Shown here: piece after piece, positions 38,111 to 50,639 of the stretch | Layout of the letters: each line of letters begins with the position of its first letter | Position numbering within the stretch: the first letter of the stretch is position 1 | NCBI GenBank assembly: GCA_015680685.1 | Contig: MNCI01023539.1 | Span: forward strand, 687,438 to 751,437 | Source of the DNA: Gnetum montanum | Lineage: Eukaryota > Streptophyta > Gnetopsida > Gnetales > Gnetaceae | DNA length: 64,000 nt | Direction of reading: 5' to 3' | Program-made: the position numbers and the translations under genes | The notes under the pieces: model-generated | Told to the model about the DNA's origin: nothing | Databases searched by the model: none | What the model saw: the letters and a program-made list of their open reading frames with translations, nothing else

Positions 38111-38816
38111 CAAGATCAGAGAATTTCCTAGGAAGGTTACCAACTTTGATCTAATCGGTAACAACATGTGTTAGCATGACCATATGCGTTGAGTGTAGTG
38201 ATTAGGTTGAAGGGGACTCTAAAGTTTTGATTGATATTGAGGCATCTAAGGAATAAGCCACTTGTGATTGTAAGGGCTTGGTTGGATTGTTAGTTCTAAA
38301 AATAGGTCTTTTCTTCATGTGGTTGTTGGAACCAATAGTAGGTTGAGACTTAACAGCCCTCGTGGCATTACATTGCTGTGGTTGGGTAGGGATTTCACCT
38401 TGCATCGCGGGAGTAGGTGGTAGTGGAGCTATTGGTGAAAGAGATGCGATGGGATGAGAAGGATGACATGCTTGTGGAATATCACCTCTAAAAGAGGGAG
38501 TCCCATAATACTCATGAGCTTGGTAATGAGGTTGAGGAGTGACATGACCAGTAAAGTCACATGGGAAGATTGGCTGGTGCACATAATATCCATATAGGTT
38601 AGGTTGCTAGTAAGGATACTATTGCCTTAATGGTGGCATTCCCCATGATTGTGGGTATTGCAACTATTGATATTGCTCAATCGGTTGTGGTGGAGTTCCA
38701 TTGGGATAATATGTTAAGGGTTGGTGGAACTGTCTTGGGTTACCTTGAGGATAAGGCAACCTTTGGGGTGCTTGCCATTTGTTCAATCATGGGTTGAGTG
38801 CATACACCCTAGACTC

Positions 38817-40708
38817 CTACAGATGTGAGATTACAGGGCAACATTCCTTAGGATGGTCATATTGACATATCTCGCATCCACTATCATTGTCTGTTTTTGA
38901 ATCCACAACCTCTTCAATGATGGCAACTTTTCCCTTACCTTTTCTACGTGCATGTTCAACCTCTTTCTTTTTTCTTTTCTCACTACCTTGCTCTCTAGAC
39001 TCCTCTACTATTTTAAGAACAATTTGAAATCTATTGTTTAGGGAATCCCACATTTGGTCTATCTTTGCCAATACTTTTGATATCAACTTTTGGATAGGCA
39101 AAGTTTTCCTATTCACCATCTCTTCGAGTGATGACTCTTCTTCATCCTCAAAAAATCTTACTCCCCTCTTCTGGAGGAAAGGATCTTGGTTATACTCTTT
39201 CACACTTTCTCTCTTCTGTAGCTTATCTTCTTCCTTAGCAACTTGCTCCAATAGTCTTTGAATTTGATGGGACCTAAGCTTGGATAGTCTTCCTTGGGCA
39301 TAAGTCCCAAGGGTTCTTCTCATTTCATGCCTAAGCCCATCCATGAGATGGTGCAGTTGATCCCTCTGCGAATAACCATGGCTAGGATAATGATATAATA
39401 GTGCATAGTATTGGCCCATGGCAACATCCAAGGGTTCATGTCCTCCTTATTTCCAGCCTTGGATTTGCTTTCGCAGGTTGGACACTTGGGAGTACAGTTG
39501 GTACTTATCATTGAACAACTCTAACATGGTACTCCACCTACAAATGAATTCTGGTTCTAAGGACTAGTACCAGCTTTCCGCTTGTTTAACTAGTGTCTGC
39601 GGGAAAAACTTAAGTTTTTACCATTCATTCTCTATGTTTTGTAAGGCACATGCATCATGGAATTCTTGTAAGTGATTCTAAGGATCAGTGTTGTATCCCC
39701 CTTCAAATCGTGGGATATTGTTCATATCTAATCTCTTGATCCTACTATCTTTTTGTTGCCTTCTTAGAATTCTAACAGCCTTAGTTATGTCCAACATACT
39801 TCGAGTAGCGAGTAGGGGTTCATTGTGATTATCTCGTCCATGGCATCTATGATGCCTACATGGTTCCCTACTCTCCCTTCTTCTATGTCGTGACTCTCTA
39901 GAGTGCCCTCGTCCCCTTTCCTGGCTATTTCATCTATGACTTCCACTTTGCCTACCTTTATCCCCATGGTCTTTTTCTTTATGACTACGTTTGGACATTG
40001 AAGGAGAGGGTGAATGAGATGATGAAGGTGAAGAAGAAGGAGAACCATCACCATGATGGTGTCTGCTACCTTCTCTTTAGCATTCTTGGCCTCAATTGCG
40101 ATTGCGATCAGAATGTCCACCTTTATCATGAGTCTGTGTCCCTTTTTTGGATCCTTTGTACCCATGGGGATTAGAACCTGGGTTATGAATAGTGGAATGA
40201 AGGTTTTGATACATAACCCCTTGGCCAAAGTCAAGGAGAGGAACATCGTCGTGTGGGAAACTACCTGAGGAAGGTTCACCACCCTCATTTTCGCTTAAGA
40301 CATGTGGGACATCCTACGACCACTTACCTTTCAAAGACTTATGATGTATGTCCTGTTGCAAATCCCTTTGATGTTGTGCCTCTTGGGATAGTATTTTCTT
40401 GAGTCATGGTCTTGCACAATGTATTCTACATGTAAGTGCAGCATGCCAATTTGTGTGAGGGCATGGAGAAGCATGCTTAGGACTGAATGATTGGGAGGTA
40501 ACACTATGTTACCTTCTAAGTCTCGCCAACATAGTTGTTTGTCTTGAAGGAGGATAAAGGTGAAGTCTGGTATATACTTATCAAGATGAATATATACCAC
40601 TCAAACTTGTTGAGGGACTGGCGGATCAATGTCTTGTGTATTACACTACCGATTGTTTCCTATTTCAGACCTAGGCGGTGAGGCGCTTTCGTACGAAGAA
40701 GGAGACAT
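38817..40708 (-). pseudogene. Element C gag remnant
   Basis: The start MSPSSYESASPPRS lies 137 bp after the 5' LTR. The N-terminal extension is visible (DFTFILLQDKQLCWRDLEG, 40600-40331). The C-terminal 204 codons (39431-38817) are open: a core end (DVAMGQYYALLYHYPSHGYS), a charged coiled-coil-like region, and the knuckle CEICQYDHPKECC (C-x2-C-x3-H-x4-C) near 38876-38836. It then ends at TAG, where relatives have CAA, CAG or another codon. The Pro-rich tail continues beyond the stop to about 38200. Confidence 0.87.
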
Positions 40709-40826
40709 ACTTGTTTGTTCAGTGTGCAATGTATTCTTGTTTATTATTTTCTCAACCAATCCTAAGGGTTCATTCCAATGATGTGAATGATTTCCTATGT
40801 TCTAGTTAGCACACAAACAATTAAGT

Positions 40827-40844
40827 CCCTGGCAACAGTGCCAA
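40827..40844 (-). other. Element C primer-binding site (tRNA-Asp)
   Basis: TGGCACTGTTGCCAGGGA matches 15 of 18 bases of the tRNA-Asp complement and lies one base from the 5' LTR. Confidence 0.82.
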
Positions 40845-40845
40845 T

Positions 40846-41776
40846 GATGAGCGACGAGGTACCCCTATGCTCAACCAAAAGAATACAAGCGTTTCACGCA
40901 CAATCTGGTCGAATTCCAAGGACTAAGTGCTTATGCACCCTTGTGGAATAAGGATGGGTTGGTAGATCGTTGTCTTCCCAAGCTTACCTGTATGTCACGA
41001 TTGTATGATTAAGTAAGCTTGAGGCATATGATTTTTATAACTTTTATGTTTTTATGTCCTATGCTAGTAGGGAAAGAAAGAGATAAATATGTGACTAATT
41101 TAACTTAACTACTCATTAACTAAGTTTTAACTAATCCTAACACTAGCATCCATTCCCACTTTCCGTACACATCCTAAACTAGTGCAACACTACTGGGATT
41201 ACCAAACACTAATCGTTACTAGGTTACCAAGTGTTACATGCATGCTCGAAGTGGTCTTGCTTGTGTAATTTAACGATTTGCTTAATTGATCAAAATGAAT
41301 TGCTACACTAATAACATAAATGTAAAGTGCATAAAATAAAATAAATGCATAAGAAAATAAAATTAAAGAAATGCGTAAGAAAACAAATCTCAAGTGCTGC
41401 AAGGATGAATCGAAGAGCTCATCTTTATTGTCGTACACAAGGTGTGCTTAGGTACACAATGCTCAAATAAAGATCTATCCACACTTAGACCTTTTGTTGT
41501 GGGCACTTGGAAAATACTCTAACTTTCAAGTAAACCACAAGAGTTTCGCTACTTGACTGCTAAAAGAATTTTTTTCCCAATTGTGCACCTAGGCACTGTA
41601 TTTACAAGCTTGGGAGCAACTACTCTAATAATTAGAGTAACCACTCTAATAATTAGAATAAACCGCTAGAGTAACTGCTCTAATAATTAAAATAAATCGC
41701 TATAGAAATTGCTTTAAACTTCTAGAGTAACTGCTCTAATAATTAGAATAAACCGCTAGAGTAACCGCTCTCATCA
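40846..41776 (-). repeat. Element C 5' LTR
   Basis: 931 bp. The U3 carries the 34-bp repeat array at about 41625-41770. The rest (R and U5) is collinear with the LTRs of A, B and D. Confidence 0.93.
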
Positions 41777-41781
41777 AAAAT

Positions 41782-44700
41782 CATACAAATTTAACTCAAT
41801 TGTTGAACTTGAAACCATGCCTAAGATAAGGTACTCATCAAGATGATTCCATTAATATACATTTTTTCTCAATCAGACATATGATTTGGGAGATATTATG
41901 ATTCAAAATGTTTCATTATGCATGATTCAAATACATTAATTAATAAAAAATTTAAAAAAATAAAAATTTTATGACCAAAAATCGAACCCATGACCTTCCC
42001 TTAGAAAAACTAAAGCCTTACCCATCAATGCACTAACCAAATTATTAGTTACTTAGGTTGGGTTGATTATTTTAATGTTAAAAATCTAAAAAATATATTT
42101 TTTATTTGAATCTTGAAGAGTTAGGACCACCATCCTATACAACAACTATAAGTTGTGTAACACCCATGCAACCGTGTTGTAGTGCTGCAAGGTTATGAGA
42201 GTAAACAACAATGTGACAAAGGTCATAAAGCATTGATCTAGTCATGTTGTAGCATGATAGGGCCATGAGGATTGATCGCATTATGTTATGGCTGAGCTAA
42301 GTCACAGCATAGCTAAGGCTACACCAATGAGGTGCAATCAATGCCATGTCAAGAATGATACCTCCAAAGTTATGCCTAAAATGGCATGGAGTAGGCTATG
42401 TGTACCACTCCTATTAATTATCTATAAAATATCCTATCAATAACTAATAGAGATGCTATGAATCCCCAAGGATCTAGATTTAACTTTGAACTACTAACTC
42501 AAAAGGTAGTAATAACATATATAACAATTATTGTTTAGAATCATAAATACAATAAAGTAATACAATGTAGTAAAATTTTATATTGCTTTCATACATAATT
42601 AATATAATTTATTTAATAAAAAGGAGAAACTTGCATAGCCATAAAAATATAGATGACTAAAAATTTTCACCAATTACAACATAAAATAGTACACAAAATA
42701 ACAATCCCAATGATACTTGTTTCACCTTAATTGGACATGTAGAAATAAAGATGTTCAAGTTTGAAGTTTATTAATTAATTAATAAAATTAAAGATAATAA
42801 TTAAATAAAATATTAATATATAATAAACAATATCAAATTTTCTTGATCATATAGCATGGGCCAAAAATGAAAAATGTTTGTTGCAATCTCATAGGCCCAA
42901 GGACATAGATGGAAAATTCATGTCTATCATACTTTATTATTTGTTCACAAAAATAGGTACATTGCTCAAATATCCAAGAAGTATATAAGGATTTTATTTT
43001 ACAAAAATATAAAATATATAGAAATTATTTTTCAAGTTGAGAAGGTCCATCTTGTATAGAATTGGTTCATCTTTCATCCTATGTCCCTCTTTTGACACTT
43101 CCTTCTCTATACTAGGCTCTCTACATTGCAATGCAAAAGGAGTTAGAACTCCCCAAATAAGAAAGGTTATTTTATTTCCCTCTTCATGAAGCATAAAGGT
43201 TATGGGCCAAAAGTCTTCGAATATGGGCTTGATAAAGATTTTTAGTACAATATGCAAAAATGTTAAAATGACACAAATTTTCATGAAATTTAGAAAAATC
43301 CAAAAATCTAAAGAATACATATTTTAATTATTTAATATTCAAAGATAACATAATTTATCTAGAAGAATTGAAAGAATGTGTATTTTAAGTAGGCATCTTT
43401 GAAGGTTATGTCTTGATTACTACTAACATCAGATTAGCCTTGTGATCCCAAACAAGTCACTCATGGTTGAGTCTTGGTAATAGCCTCATTACTAACATCC
43501 TCGATGGATGAGGCACACATTTCATTGGAAGGATAGGTCTTGAATATGCATCATCATACATCACGAGATTCAACGGCTTAGTGCTATGATCTCAGCTAAA
43601 TCCATAGCCTCACATGAACTTATGAATCAAAATCCAGGGTGAGGAAATCCATCCAACAATCCTTGTTCACATGGGGTGGATCCTACTAAGAAACGCTCCA
43701 CTACTGCATGTAGACAAGGGCATAAAAAAGATCTACACTCCCACTACCAATTTAGCAAAATTGGTCACATAAATATTATTATTTTATTCCAAAAGTCCAA
43801 AAGGTTTCTACAATGGCCAAAAATCCATAAAAGCCTCAACTTCCATAAAATTCTTGCAAAATCATGTTTATGTCATGACAAAATCCCAAATATTCATAAA
43901 ATATCCAAGGACAAGTTGGGCATAAATTTCATAATTTTCAAAACTTGCAAAAATACTAAAAATGAAATGAATAGGATATAAATATTGTTTTTCAAAAAAA
44001 ATCCCAAAATTACAAAAATTGTAAATTAATAACAGAGGAGTAGGGAGAGGAGAGATGAAGAATCCATAGTTACATGGAGTAGCCATGTGAAAGGAAAATA
44101 AGATGAACTTCTTTACTTGTGTTGGCAAGGCTTCTAGAATTTTCTTATGTCTTCCTTTCCTACCTAATGCTCTCAATTGGTTTGTGCTTTTCTTAATCTG
44201 TCACACCTAAAACCCTTCTTCAAACTACAACAAGATGTATCTAGGGTCACTACCTATTTATATGGGAAAAAAATGAAAGAAACCAAGCTCAAATTAGCTT
44301 CAAAATAAAGAAGAAAGGCCAAACATGGTTTTGTAAAATGACATAAAAAAATAAGTGACAAAAAATAGGGGCAAAAGCATGTAGCTGAGAAAGGCGGTGC
44401 ATATATATAATATATATGTTATACCTTTTTCATGTTTAACTTTTTAACTTTTATGCTTTATGCTTTTAGCCTTTTTTAGCTACCTCATGTGATGGAATTG
44501 GTTCTAATCATATGCTAAAATCTTATCTAGTTGTTACTTATCATGACCATGTAGTTTATATGCCGAAATTTTTACAGTATTTATGGTAAACTAAAAATTT
44601 GATATCTCAAGAAATATAGCTCCTATTCTAGTGAACCAAGGGTCAAAATCTACATTTTCAAATGTCTTAGACACATCATAACTAGATGTTCATAATAAAG

Positions 44701-45880
44701 CATAAATGCACATAAGGAAGTAGATACGCATTGCTAAATACTTATAAGGACATGATAACTGATAAAAGAAAAACTTCCTGGGGTAATTGGATTTTAATAG
44801 TTAATCATAAAATATAAGGTAAATCTACAAAAAAGCTCCAATAATAGTAAAATAAAGGATACAAAATTTAAAAAAAAAACATCCTAGCAAGCATATTGCA
44901 TTCACTTGTGTAGGAAACTAGTCACAACAACAATAATAACAATAATGATAGCAATCTAGTCCTAGGTTTTAATCAAGAGTATTAGAGCTCATTCATTAAA
45001 ATGCATATGAAAATATTAATAAATGAATCATATGAATTAAATTAAATAGCTAAACCTTGCAAATTTTTAGGCTATAACACTATGCCATTATCGTTCTCCC
45101 TGCATGTCTTTATCATTCTCCCTGCATGCCACTACTATTCTTGCCTATTTTTATTCCCACCATCTTTCTTGTTGATTGTTTGCCATTATATCTAGATTTT
45201 TTCCCCTTCTTCACCTTTTCCACCATGTAGCTTACCTTTACCTTTGCTTGCACCTTCACTAAAATTCTCATTGAAAAATTTGTTAGGATTTTTTTGCTAA
45301 CCTTGGTATCTGTAGATATGAGGAGCACCATGCATCCCTACTACCCCTGCTAATTTTGGCAAATAATAGAAGTCTATTAGTTGAAAATAAAATTTTGAAA
45401 TCCTTCAATTGATAAGAAAGTCTTTAAAGTACAAAAACTAAGAGGAAAATTTTTGGATTTGAAAAATTAACATGAGAAAAAAACTTCAAATATGCATTCT
45501 TGGTCAGATTTGACCAACTAGTCAAAATGATGGGTTGGCAATAGCTAAGATAAAAATTCTATAATTAAATCCATGGTTGTCCTAGAGTAGTACTAGGAAG
45601 GATGACCTCTTAGAAAGCTCTCGAAAAGTCTCAAATTTTGTGCCGAAACTTTTGATATTTAGGAGCCATAACTTTTGATTCGAAAGAATGTTTTTAGTAA
45701 ATGAAGAGTCATTTTTAGGATATTTTGACCTCTCAAACATGATGGTGAAGTTAGAATTGCCCTATGAAGCTCTAAAAATTAGTTTTTAATCATTACCCCA
45801 ATACTATGCCTTAAAATCCCTTGAAGCTTAATTTACCATAACTTGAACATACAATGTTTATTTCTAACATATGACTAGTT
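41782..45880. other. AT-rich intergenic DNA with weak retroelement traces
   Basis: No convincing gene in 4.1 kb. A tRNA-like B-box on the minus strand (GGTCATGGGTTCGATTT, about 41997-41981) suggests a SINE remnant. A core-promoter-like TATAAATA lies near 44264 (-). An (AT)n tract lies at about 44400-44420. A basic ORF fragment (45331-45113, -) of unknown origin ends at GMQGE. Related phrases near 44566 and 45641 (GTGCCGAAA-TTTT) hint at duplicated LTR sequence. Confidence 0.45.
44254..44266 (-). promoter_or_regulatory. TATA-box-like element, possible LTR core promoter
   Basis: CCATATAAATAGG on the minus strand, followed about 80 bp downstream by a pyrimidine/purine-mixed leader without a long ORF. 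It could be the promoter of an unrecognised solo LTR, since no matching LTR ends were found. Confidence 0.35.
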
Positions 45881-46186
45881 CATCATCATCACCATTCTAG
45901 CCTTGTCCCAATAAAATGGGGTTGGTTACATGAGTTCATTTTCTTCATTAACCTATATGAATAGATAGATCTTTGTTTATTTGTAGTTTCTTCAAAACAT
46001 CTTTAATCAGTTTTTCCATATCTTCTTAGGTCTTCTTTTTGGTGGCTTTCCTAGCATAGCGATGTAGTAGCCTTTATCTATAGGTTAATTATTTGATCTT
46101 CTTTAAACATGTCCAAGCCATCTAAGTTATCATTCTTGTAGCTTATCTAAAATTGAAACCACACCAAGTATTTCTTTGATGTTTTT
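45881..46186 (-). mobile_element. RTE-type LINE, 3' part
   Basis: The minus strand reads an RWLGHV-like segment near 46120 (frame damaged). It ends with a 3' UTR resembling plant RTE LINEs (CCAACCCCATTTTATTGGGA) and a GAT-repeat tail (45893-45881). It joins the RT part at 56103 once element D is removed. Confidence 0.75.
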
Positions 46187-47032
46187 TGATGAGCTATAAT
46201 ATTGGGGCCAAGATATCGCATCTGCAATATCGGGTCCGCTATATCAAATCCTACCAAGCGATATCAGACATATGATATTAGGACTTGTCTCATTGCCTAT
46301 AAATAAGAGGCAAGCACACTTGATTTGGTTGTTAGTTCTTAGTCCCTTACCCAAACTCTTACAGTTTCTCCCTCTTAGAGTTAGAATTATTTGTGAGTGC
46401 CTACAGTAGGAGTCATAAAGCGAACAGATCTTTGTTTGAGCATTGTGTACTTGAGCACACCTTTTGTCCGAAAATAAAGACTAACATTGCGATAAACCTT
46501 GCAGAATTTAGAATAGCTTATTTCGTACCTGTAATGTTATTTACAGTTCTTTAATGCTTTCATTAGTTAATTAATGTTGCTTTTATTGATTCATTAATTT
46601 TCATAAGTAAGCACACTCAGTACAACCACTTCGAGCATGCATGGAACACTTGGTGACCCAGTAATGATTAGCATTTGGTAACCCCAGTAGTGTTGCACTA
46701 TTTCAGGATGTGTACAGAAAGTGGGAATGGATGTTGGTGTTAGGACTAGTTAGGACCTAGATGATTAGTTAATTTAATTTAGTTATTCAATTAATTCACT
46801 TCTTCCCTCTTTAGCACCAAGACATAAAACATAAAAAGAATAAAAAATCATATACCTCAATTTTACTTAACCATACAATCGTGCCATACGAGTAAGCTTG
46901 GGAAGACAATGATCGCCTAACCCATCCTTGTTCTATGAAGGTGCATAAGCACTTAGTCCTTGGAGTTTGATCAGATCACGCATAACACTTGTATTCATAT
47001 GGTTGAGCATAGGGGTACCTCACTGCTCATCA
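46187..47032 (+). repeat. Element D 5' LTR
   Basis: 846 bp. The U3 has GATATC-type palindromes at about 46200-46290. TATAAATA lies at 46298-46305, and an AATAAAG polyadenylation-like signal near 46473. U5 ends CTGCTCATCA. Confidence 0.93.
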
Positions 47033-47033
47033 T

Positions 47034-47051
47034 TGGCACCATTTCCAGGGG
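47034..47051 (+). other. Element D primer-binding site (tRNA-Asp)
   Basis: TGGCACCATTTCCAGGGG matches 13 of 18 bases of the tRNA-Asp complement and lies one base after the LTR. Confidence 0.75.
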
Positions 47052-47169
47052 CTATGTTGTTTTTGCATTGAGTAGAACTTAGGAATCTTCCCATCATTGG
47101 AATGAACCCTAGGGTTATTTATTTTAAAATCATTAAAAGAGAAGAGTATTGCACATTGAAGAATTAATC

Positions 47170-49032
47170 ATGTCTCCTTCTTCTTACTAGAATGTTTCAC
47201 CACCTAGGTCTGACACAACGAACAATTAGAGGTGTAGTACACATGATGACTCGCCAGTGCCCCAACAGTTTCATGTGGTATACGTTCATCCCAATGAGTA
47301 TATACCAAACTTTACCTTTATCCTCCACCACGGTGAACAACTACATTGGCGTGATTTAGAGAATAACATAGTGTTACCTCTTGATCATTTAGTCCCAAGC
47401 ATGCTTCTTCATGCTCTTACATGAATTAGTATGCAGCACTTATAGGCAGAGTACATTGTGCATGAACACGAATCGAGAGAGTATCAACCCATGGAGGCAC
47501 AACGTCAAAGGGACTTACAACAGGAGAGACATCATAAATCTATGAATGGGAAGTGGTCTTAGGATGTCCCATATGTCCTAAGTGAAAATGAGGGTGGTGA
47601 ACCTACCTTAGGAGGTCTTCCACAAAATGCTATTCTTCCCGTTGACTTCAGTCAAGGGGTTGTGTATTAGAATCTTCACTTAACTATCCATAACCTGGAT
47701 TCTGGTACTGATGGACACAAAGGTTTTGAAAAAGGAACATAAACACATGACAAAGATGGACATTCTGATCATAACCATGATCAAGGCCATGACCACTAAA
47801 GAGAAGGTAGTAGGCACCATCATGATGATGGTCCTCCTTCCTCTTCACCTTCATCATCTACTTCCCCCTCTCCTTTAGGATCAGAATGCAGTTGTAGGGG
47901 CAAAGACCTTGAGGATAATGGTAGATGAAATAGGAATAATAGACAAAACAGTTAAGAAAGGGGAGGAGGACATTTTAGAAAAACACATAGTGAAAGGAGG
48001 GAGAGTAGGGAACAGCATAGGCATCATAGATACCATAGACAACATGATCACGATGAACCCCTACTCGCTATCTAAAGTATGCTAGATATAATTGAGGCTG
48101 TTAGAATCCCAACAAGGCACCAAGAAGACAACAAGATCAAAAGATTGAACATGAACAATATCCCACAATTTGAAGGGGGATAAAACACTGATCTTCAAAA
48201 TCATTTGCAAGCATTTCATGATGCATGTGCCTTGCAAAACATAGAAAAAAAGTGGCAAAAACTCAAGTTGTTTCCATGGACATTGATCAAGGAAGTGGAA
48301 AGTTGGTACCTATCCTTAGAACCAGAATCCATTTGCTGATGGAGTACCATGTTAGAACTGTTTAATGATAAGTATCAAACGTACTCCTAAGTGTTCAACC
48401 TATGAAAGCAAATCCAAGGATAAAAATAAGGAGGACACGAACCTTTGGATGCTACCATGGGCTAATATTATGCATTATTACATCATTGCCCTGGCCATGG
48501 TTACTCGCAAAGGGAACAACTACACCATCTCATAGATGGAATTAGGGATAAATCACAAAAAACCCTTGGGACTTATGCCCAAGGAAGACTATCCGAGCTT
48601 AGAGCCCATCAAGAATAAAGATTGTTGGAGCAAGTTGTCAAGGAGGAAGGAGAGTTAAGGAAAAGAGAGAGTGCAGAGGAATACAACAAAGATCCTTCCC
48701 TTTGAAAGAAGGCAGTTAGATTTTGTGAGGATGAAGAAGAGTCATCACTTGAAGAGATGGTGAATAGGAAAACTTTCTCAAAACCTAGATAATAATGGGA
48801 CTACCTAGATAATAAATTTTAAACCTTTCTCAAAATAGTAGAGGAGTCTAGGAACCAGGTAGTGATCGAGAAAGGAGAAAAAAGAAAGAAATTGAATATG
48901 CATGTAACAAAGGTAAGGGCAAAGCTTCCATCATTGAAGAGGTTGTGGATTTAGATACAGATAATGATGGTGGATGTGAGATATGCCAATATGATCATCC
49001 TAAGGGATGTTGTCCTGTAATCTCACATCTAT
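47170..49032 (+). pseudogene. Element D gag remnant
   Basis: The start MSPSSY lies 137 bp after the LTR, with a stop at codon 7. The N-terminal extension reads VVYVHPNEYIPNFTFILHHG near 47275, followed by His/Asp-rich and Ser-rich segments. The core starts near 48085 (IEAVRIPTRH, NIPQFEGG). The knuckle CEICQYDHPKGCCP (C-x2-C-x3-H-x4-C) is near 48979-49020, then ISHL and TAG. Confidence 0.85.
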
Positions 49033-49640
49033 AGGAGTCTAGGCTGTATGCACTAAACCCATGATTAAATAGATGGAAAACACCCTGAAGGTTACCTTAT
49101 CCTCAAGGTAACCCAAGATAGTTCCACCAACCCTCAACGTATTATCCAAGTGGAACTTCACCACAACGAAATTAATAGTATCAATAGTGGAAACACCCAT
49201 AATCATGGGGAATGCCACCACCACATCAATAGTACCCTTATCATCAACCTGACTTGTATGGATACTATGTGTAGTAGCCAATCTATCTACATGACTCTAT
49301 TAGTCACCTTACTCCTCAATCTCACTACCAAACCCACGAGTACTATAGAACTCCTTCTTCTAGAGAAGAGGTTCCACAAATGTATTATCCTTCTCATCCG
49401 ACTGCACCTCTTCCACCCTTAGCTCCATTACCACCTACTCCAGCTATGCAGGGTGAGCTCCCTACTCAACCACAACAATGTAATGCTATAAGGGCTATCA
49501 ACCCTCAACCTACTTTTGGTTCAGAAAACCATATAAAGAAGAGATCTTTCTTTAGAACCAACAATCCAACTAAGTCCTTGCAACCACAAGTGAGAAATTC
49601 TCCAAACACCTCACCACCATTTGAATCTTTGGAGCTTCCT
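49033..49640 (+). pseudogene. Element D gag-pol linker, Pro/Gln-rich
   Basis: The open stretch 49380-49898 reads PLPPLAPLPPTPAMQGELPTQ and further Pro/Gln/Asn-rich sequence, then KKRSFFRTNNPTK. It joins gag to protease. The same linker occurs in A and C, which argues that gag-pro-pol was one continuous frame in the ancestor. Confidence 0.7.
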
Positions 49641-50470
49641 TTAAACCAAATACCACACTTAATGCACATGGTCATGTTGACTCATGCAATTACCGATTGG
49701 ATTAAAGCTGGTCATCTTCATAGGAAATTATCTAATCTTGGAAGTCCTCTTATATATTTGCAAATTGCTGAGAACAAACCTTGCAAAGCTCTTTTGAATT
49801 CAGGTTTTGGTGTTAACTTAATCTCTCAAGAAATGTACAAAGCCTGTAACCTGCCTCCACTAAAAAAGAGTAACATACGTTTAGAGTTGGTCGACTAGTC
49901 CATCATTGTCCCATTAGGACTAGCGGAGGACATTGTTACCACTATTTGTGGATGGTCGTTTCTAGCCAATTTCCTAGTGATTCAAGTCAACAACTGTAAG
50001 GGGGACTTTCCAATCATAATGAGAAGAGCATGGCTAAGCACAATTGACATGTGCCTAGGAATACATGATCTTTTCCTAGAAATATCAAAGGAAAATACAT
50101 TTGAAAAGATCAAGAAGAAGAAAGTTCCATGCATCGCATATAGTGATACAAGGTGTAATTGCATGCAGAAGTCCTGGTTTATACAATGTTTAACATTTCC
50201 TACATGCAACCAGTGTGCACCAATAACTAACATACAAAGATGCTTGTATGCAGTAGCCACAAGATAGGAAGGCACTTAGTGGATGATAGTTGACCAAGAG
50301 AATGATTCAACTATATGCATGGAACCAAATGAGAGCTTGACTTGCACATACATTAATAACATAGATACATTAGAGCAAGTCCATTACCAACTTCCAAGTC
50401 CTGACATTGAAAATATCAACTGGGGGAAGTTGGAAATCCCTGACAAGTTCAAGCAAAAGCCCCTTTGAGC
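49641..50470 (+). pseudogene. Element D aspartic protease remnant
   Basis: The active-site loop at about 49786-49820 reads ALLNSGFGVNLIS: Asp to Asn and Ser to Phe relative to LLDSGSG, so it is catalytically dead. The conserved NCKGDFPIIMRRAWLST block follows near 49990, and an acidic linker (INWGKLEIPDKFK) leads to RT. Confidence 0.82.
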
Positions 50471-50639
50471 TAAAACTGTTGTTCACCAGTATGGAGTATA
50501 CATTTCTCAAAAGTGGAAAATCGGTAATCATTAACGCTACGATTTCTCAACAAAAAGAAAGATTATTGAAAATGGTAAACAAATGGTTGAAAGCCTTTGC
50601 TTAGTCATATCCTGAATTAACTCGAATAGATCCTAGGAT

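Larger units (their letters stand above)
30352..41776 (-). mobile_element. Element C: full-length Athila-like Ty3/gypsy retrotransposon
   Basis: The ends are TGATGAG and CTCATCA, with the 5-bp duplication AAAAT at 30347-30351 and 41777-41781. The span is 11,425 bp, or about 10.1 kb without the solo LTR nested in its 3' LTR. Order on the minus strand is 5' LTR, tRNA-Asp PBS, gag, protease, RT, RNase H, integrase, 3' segment, PPT and 3' LTR. It differs from the others in its U3, which carries 34-bp tandem repeats instead of GATATC palindromes. Stops and frameshifts disable pol. Confidence 0.95.

Noticed and set aside
41981-41997. tRNA gene
   Set aside because: Only a B-box-like stretch is present; no cloverleaf or A-box at proper spacing.
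45113-45331. Basic 72-codon ORF
   Set aside because: Composition is lysine-rich and could be a retroelement gag tail, but no motif supports a call, so it is only mentioned in the gap entry.
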